7,139 nt of DNA from Rhodospirillaceae bacterium (GTDB lineage Bacteria > Pseudomonadota > Alphaproteobacteria > Thalassobaculales > Thalassobaculaceae): NCBI GenBank assembly GCA_002701455.1, contig NZVJ01000083.1, positions 6,973 to 14,111 of the forward strand, written 5' to 3'. Position numbers and translations under genes: made by a program. Below, piece by piece: positions 6,044-7,139 of the stretch. Within the stretch, counting starts at the first letter, position 1. Each line of letters begins with the position of its first letter. Below the pieces are notes generated by a model. The model made no database searches. It was not told the origin of the DNA and worked only from the letters and a program-made list of their open reading frames with translations.

Positions 6044-6801
6044 AGTCAGACAGCGAGACAAAAAATTTAATCGCTGAGTTGGCAAAGTGGTCGCAGGAAG
6101 ATGCCATCGCGCAAATATGGTGGCGCGACGACGATCTTAGCCGTCCCACTTCTGAATTAGATTCAATACTAAAAACGGCAGATATTTTAAATTTCAAACC
6201 ACTTTTGGCAGTAATCCCAAACCTAAGTTCACGAGAACTTGCAATTGCTCTAGAAACGACCGGTTTGCCAATTGCCGTTCATGGATTATCCCATTCAAAT
6301 TATGAACCTGCAGAGGCTCGAAAGTCCGAATTTGGCCCAAGCCGGGACCTGCATGATATAAAAGTTGATATCATCCAAGCAAAGAAACGTCTGTCAGACA
6401 TTTTTGGGGAGTCAGTTATTGACTGTTTTGTGCCCCCATGGAACCGGATTAGCGAAGGCATTATTCCTAACCTCTTAGATTTTGGTTTTTCAGGCTTTTC
6501 GGCTTTTGGCAGAAAATCATTAAAAGTTCATGAACCAAACTTGAAGTGGTTTAATACCCACATAGATGTTATCGATTGGCGTAATACGCGCCGTTTTATT
6601 GGTGGCGACTCAATGACATCTCAAATAACAAATAATTTAAAACACCAGCGCCAGACAAACGAAACTTCAGAACCCTTTGGTATACTAACTCATCACCTTA
6701 ATATGATAGAAAGCGACTGGGAGGAGTTTAGAAATATCTTTACCATTTTAAAAAATAGTAATTCGGTACGTTGTGTCGACCCTTTGGAACTTTTTCATTG
6801 A
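6040..6801 (+). CDS. polysaccharide deacetylase (NodB-like) family protein, cytoplasmic
   Basis: A 253-residue divergent member of the NodB/carbohydrate esterase 4 fold, expected to remove an acyl group from an N-acylated amino sugar using a metal ion. IWWRDDDLSRPT (residues 26-37) corresponds to the catalytic Asp-Asp motif, and VHGLSHSNYEP (80-90) gives the metal-binding H81-x3-H85. VPPWNR (131-136) replaces the usual R-x-P-Y/W loop and has no arginine at its start. GILTHHLNM (214-222) supplies the last conserved histidine, H218 or H219. The N-terminus is polar, with no signal peptide or membrane helix, so it should act inside the cell, like NodB and ArnD rather than like the secreted peptidoglycan or biofilm deacetylases. 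It overlaps the previous gene by ATGA. Inferred job: deacylating a sugar on an intermediate built by the neighbouring glycosyltransferases. The fold call is good, but activity is unproven because the motifs are divergent. Confidence 0.8.
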   Translation: MKSDSETKNLIAELAKWSQEDAIAQIWWRDDDLSRPTSELDSILKTADILNFKPLLAVIPNLSSRELAIALETTGLPIAVHGLSHSNYEPAEARKSEFGPSRDLHDIKVDIIQAKKRLSDIFGESVIDCFVPPWNRISEGIIPNLLDFGFSGFSAFGRKSLKVHEPNLKWFNTHIDVIDWRNTRRFIGGDSMTSQITNNLKHQRQTNETSEPFGILTHHLNMIESDWEEFRNIFTILKNSNSVRCVDPLELFH

Positions 6802-6807
6802 GGAAAG
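6801..6807 (+). promoter_or_regulatory. ribosome-binding site of the small membrane protein gene
   Basis: AGGAAAG begins on the last base of the deacetylase stop codon and precedes the ATG at 6811, with six bases between AGGA and the start. It is one of the best Shine-Dalgarno sequences in the operon. This supports both the start choice and some translation independent of the upstream gene. Confidence 0.5.
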
Positions 6808-6810
6808 AAA

Positions 6811-7139
6811 ATGTTTACCTGCAAATACTCACGTAAGTCCATTTCAGGCGATTATATTCGGGCTACGATAGGACTAATTATAACTGTCGGATTACTATTA
6901 GCAGCCACTAAGATCACTATCTTTCAATATATTTTTGCTGCTGGCGCGCTGCTTTTTTTTGGTTTTTTGCTTCGAACTATTCTCCGACAATTTACAACTT
7001 GCATAGTCACGGAGCAGAACCTGAAAACATCTGGACTATTTAAGCGTACTTTATCGTGGGACAAACTCAATGACGTAAATTTAAAATACTTTTCTACTCG
7101 TCGTGACCGGAAAGCCGGCTGGTATCAATTAACATTATC
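6811..7139 (+). CDS. small membrane protein with probable bacterial PH-like domain (partial, runs off right edge)
   Basis: The first 109 codons of a gene cut by the window end; it was found by reading the frame from the ATG after AGGAAAG. The protein begins MFTCKYSRKSISGDYIRA. Two hydrophobic stretches follow, at about residues 16-32 and 38-55, forming a helical hairpin with a short turn. A soluble segment comes next, CIVTEQNLKTSGLFKRTLSW (residues 64-83) and DKLNDVNL (84-91), with basic residues near 98-101 (RDRK). The pattern 'hydrophobic hairpin, then x-VT-x2-L-x3-G-LF-x-R-x-L-x-W-x2-L-x-DV' resembles the bacterial PH domain of the YdbS/YdbT type. That is a pattern resemblance, not a confirmed hit. 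It follows the deacetylase after a nine-base gap and is probably the last or a late gene of the operon. Its role is unknown; a membrane scaffold or accessory factor is speculation. Confidence 0.7.
   Translation, partial: MFTCKYSRKSISGDYIRATIGLIITVGLLLAATKITIFQYIFAAGALLFFGFLLRTILRQFTTCIVTEQNLKTSGLFKRTLSWDKLNDVNLKYFSTRRDRKAGWYQLTL

Overview
The window is a compact glycoconjugate-biosynthesis locus from what is most likely an alphaproteobacterium, probably Rhodospirillales-like and perhaps marine. That placement is an inference from protein style (GLGHLRR-type glycosyltransferases next to group 4 glycosyltransferases, a histidine phosphatase and a NodB-type deacetylase) and from the fairly AT-rich, tightly packed coding. 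No rRNA or other taxonomic marker is present, so it is tentative.

Layout: positions 1-422 on the minus strand hold the N-terminal part of an ABC exporter membrane domain that runs off the left edge. Positions 423-635 are a 213-base divergent intergenic region with a candidate extended -10 promoter for the plus-strand genes, a 9-bp direct repeat and a 10-bp palindrome. From 636 to the right edge all genes are on the plus strand and almost abut or overlap: a MurG-like GT-B glycosyltransferase (636-1871), two group 4 glycosyltransferases (1882-3156 and 3153-4301), a histidine-phosphatase-superfamily enzyme (4298-4897), a second MurG-like glycosyltransferase paralogous to the first (4901-6043), a signal-less polysaccharide-deacetylase-like protein (6040-6801), and the start of a small membrane protein with a probable bacterial PH-like domain (6811 to the edge).

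Three junctions are four-base ATGA overlaps and the others have gaps of 3 to 10 bases, so the six complete genes and the partial seventh look like one translationally coupled operon. Together they encode four glycosyltransferases, one phosphatase and one deacetylase, all predicted to act in the cytoplasm or on the inner membrane face. This suggests stepwise assembly and trimming of a specific sugar chain or glycolipid, with the divergent ABC exporter as a possible flippase. No initiating phosphoglycosyl transferase, Wzx flippase, Wzy polymerase or chain-length regulator is visible in the window. The product is therefore unknown, and this gene combination is the most interesting thing here.

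No tRNA, rRNA, CRISPR array, insertion sequence or convincing rho-independent terminator was found, and no gene-free stretch exceeds 300 bases.
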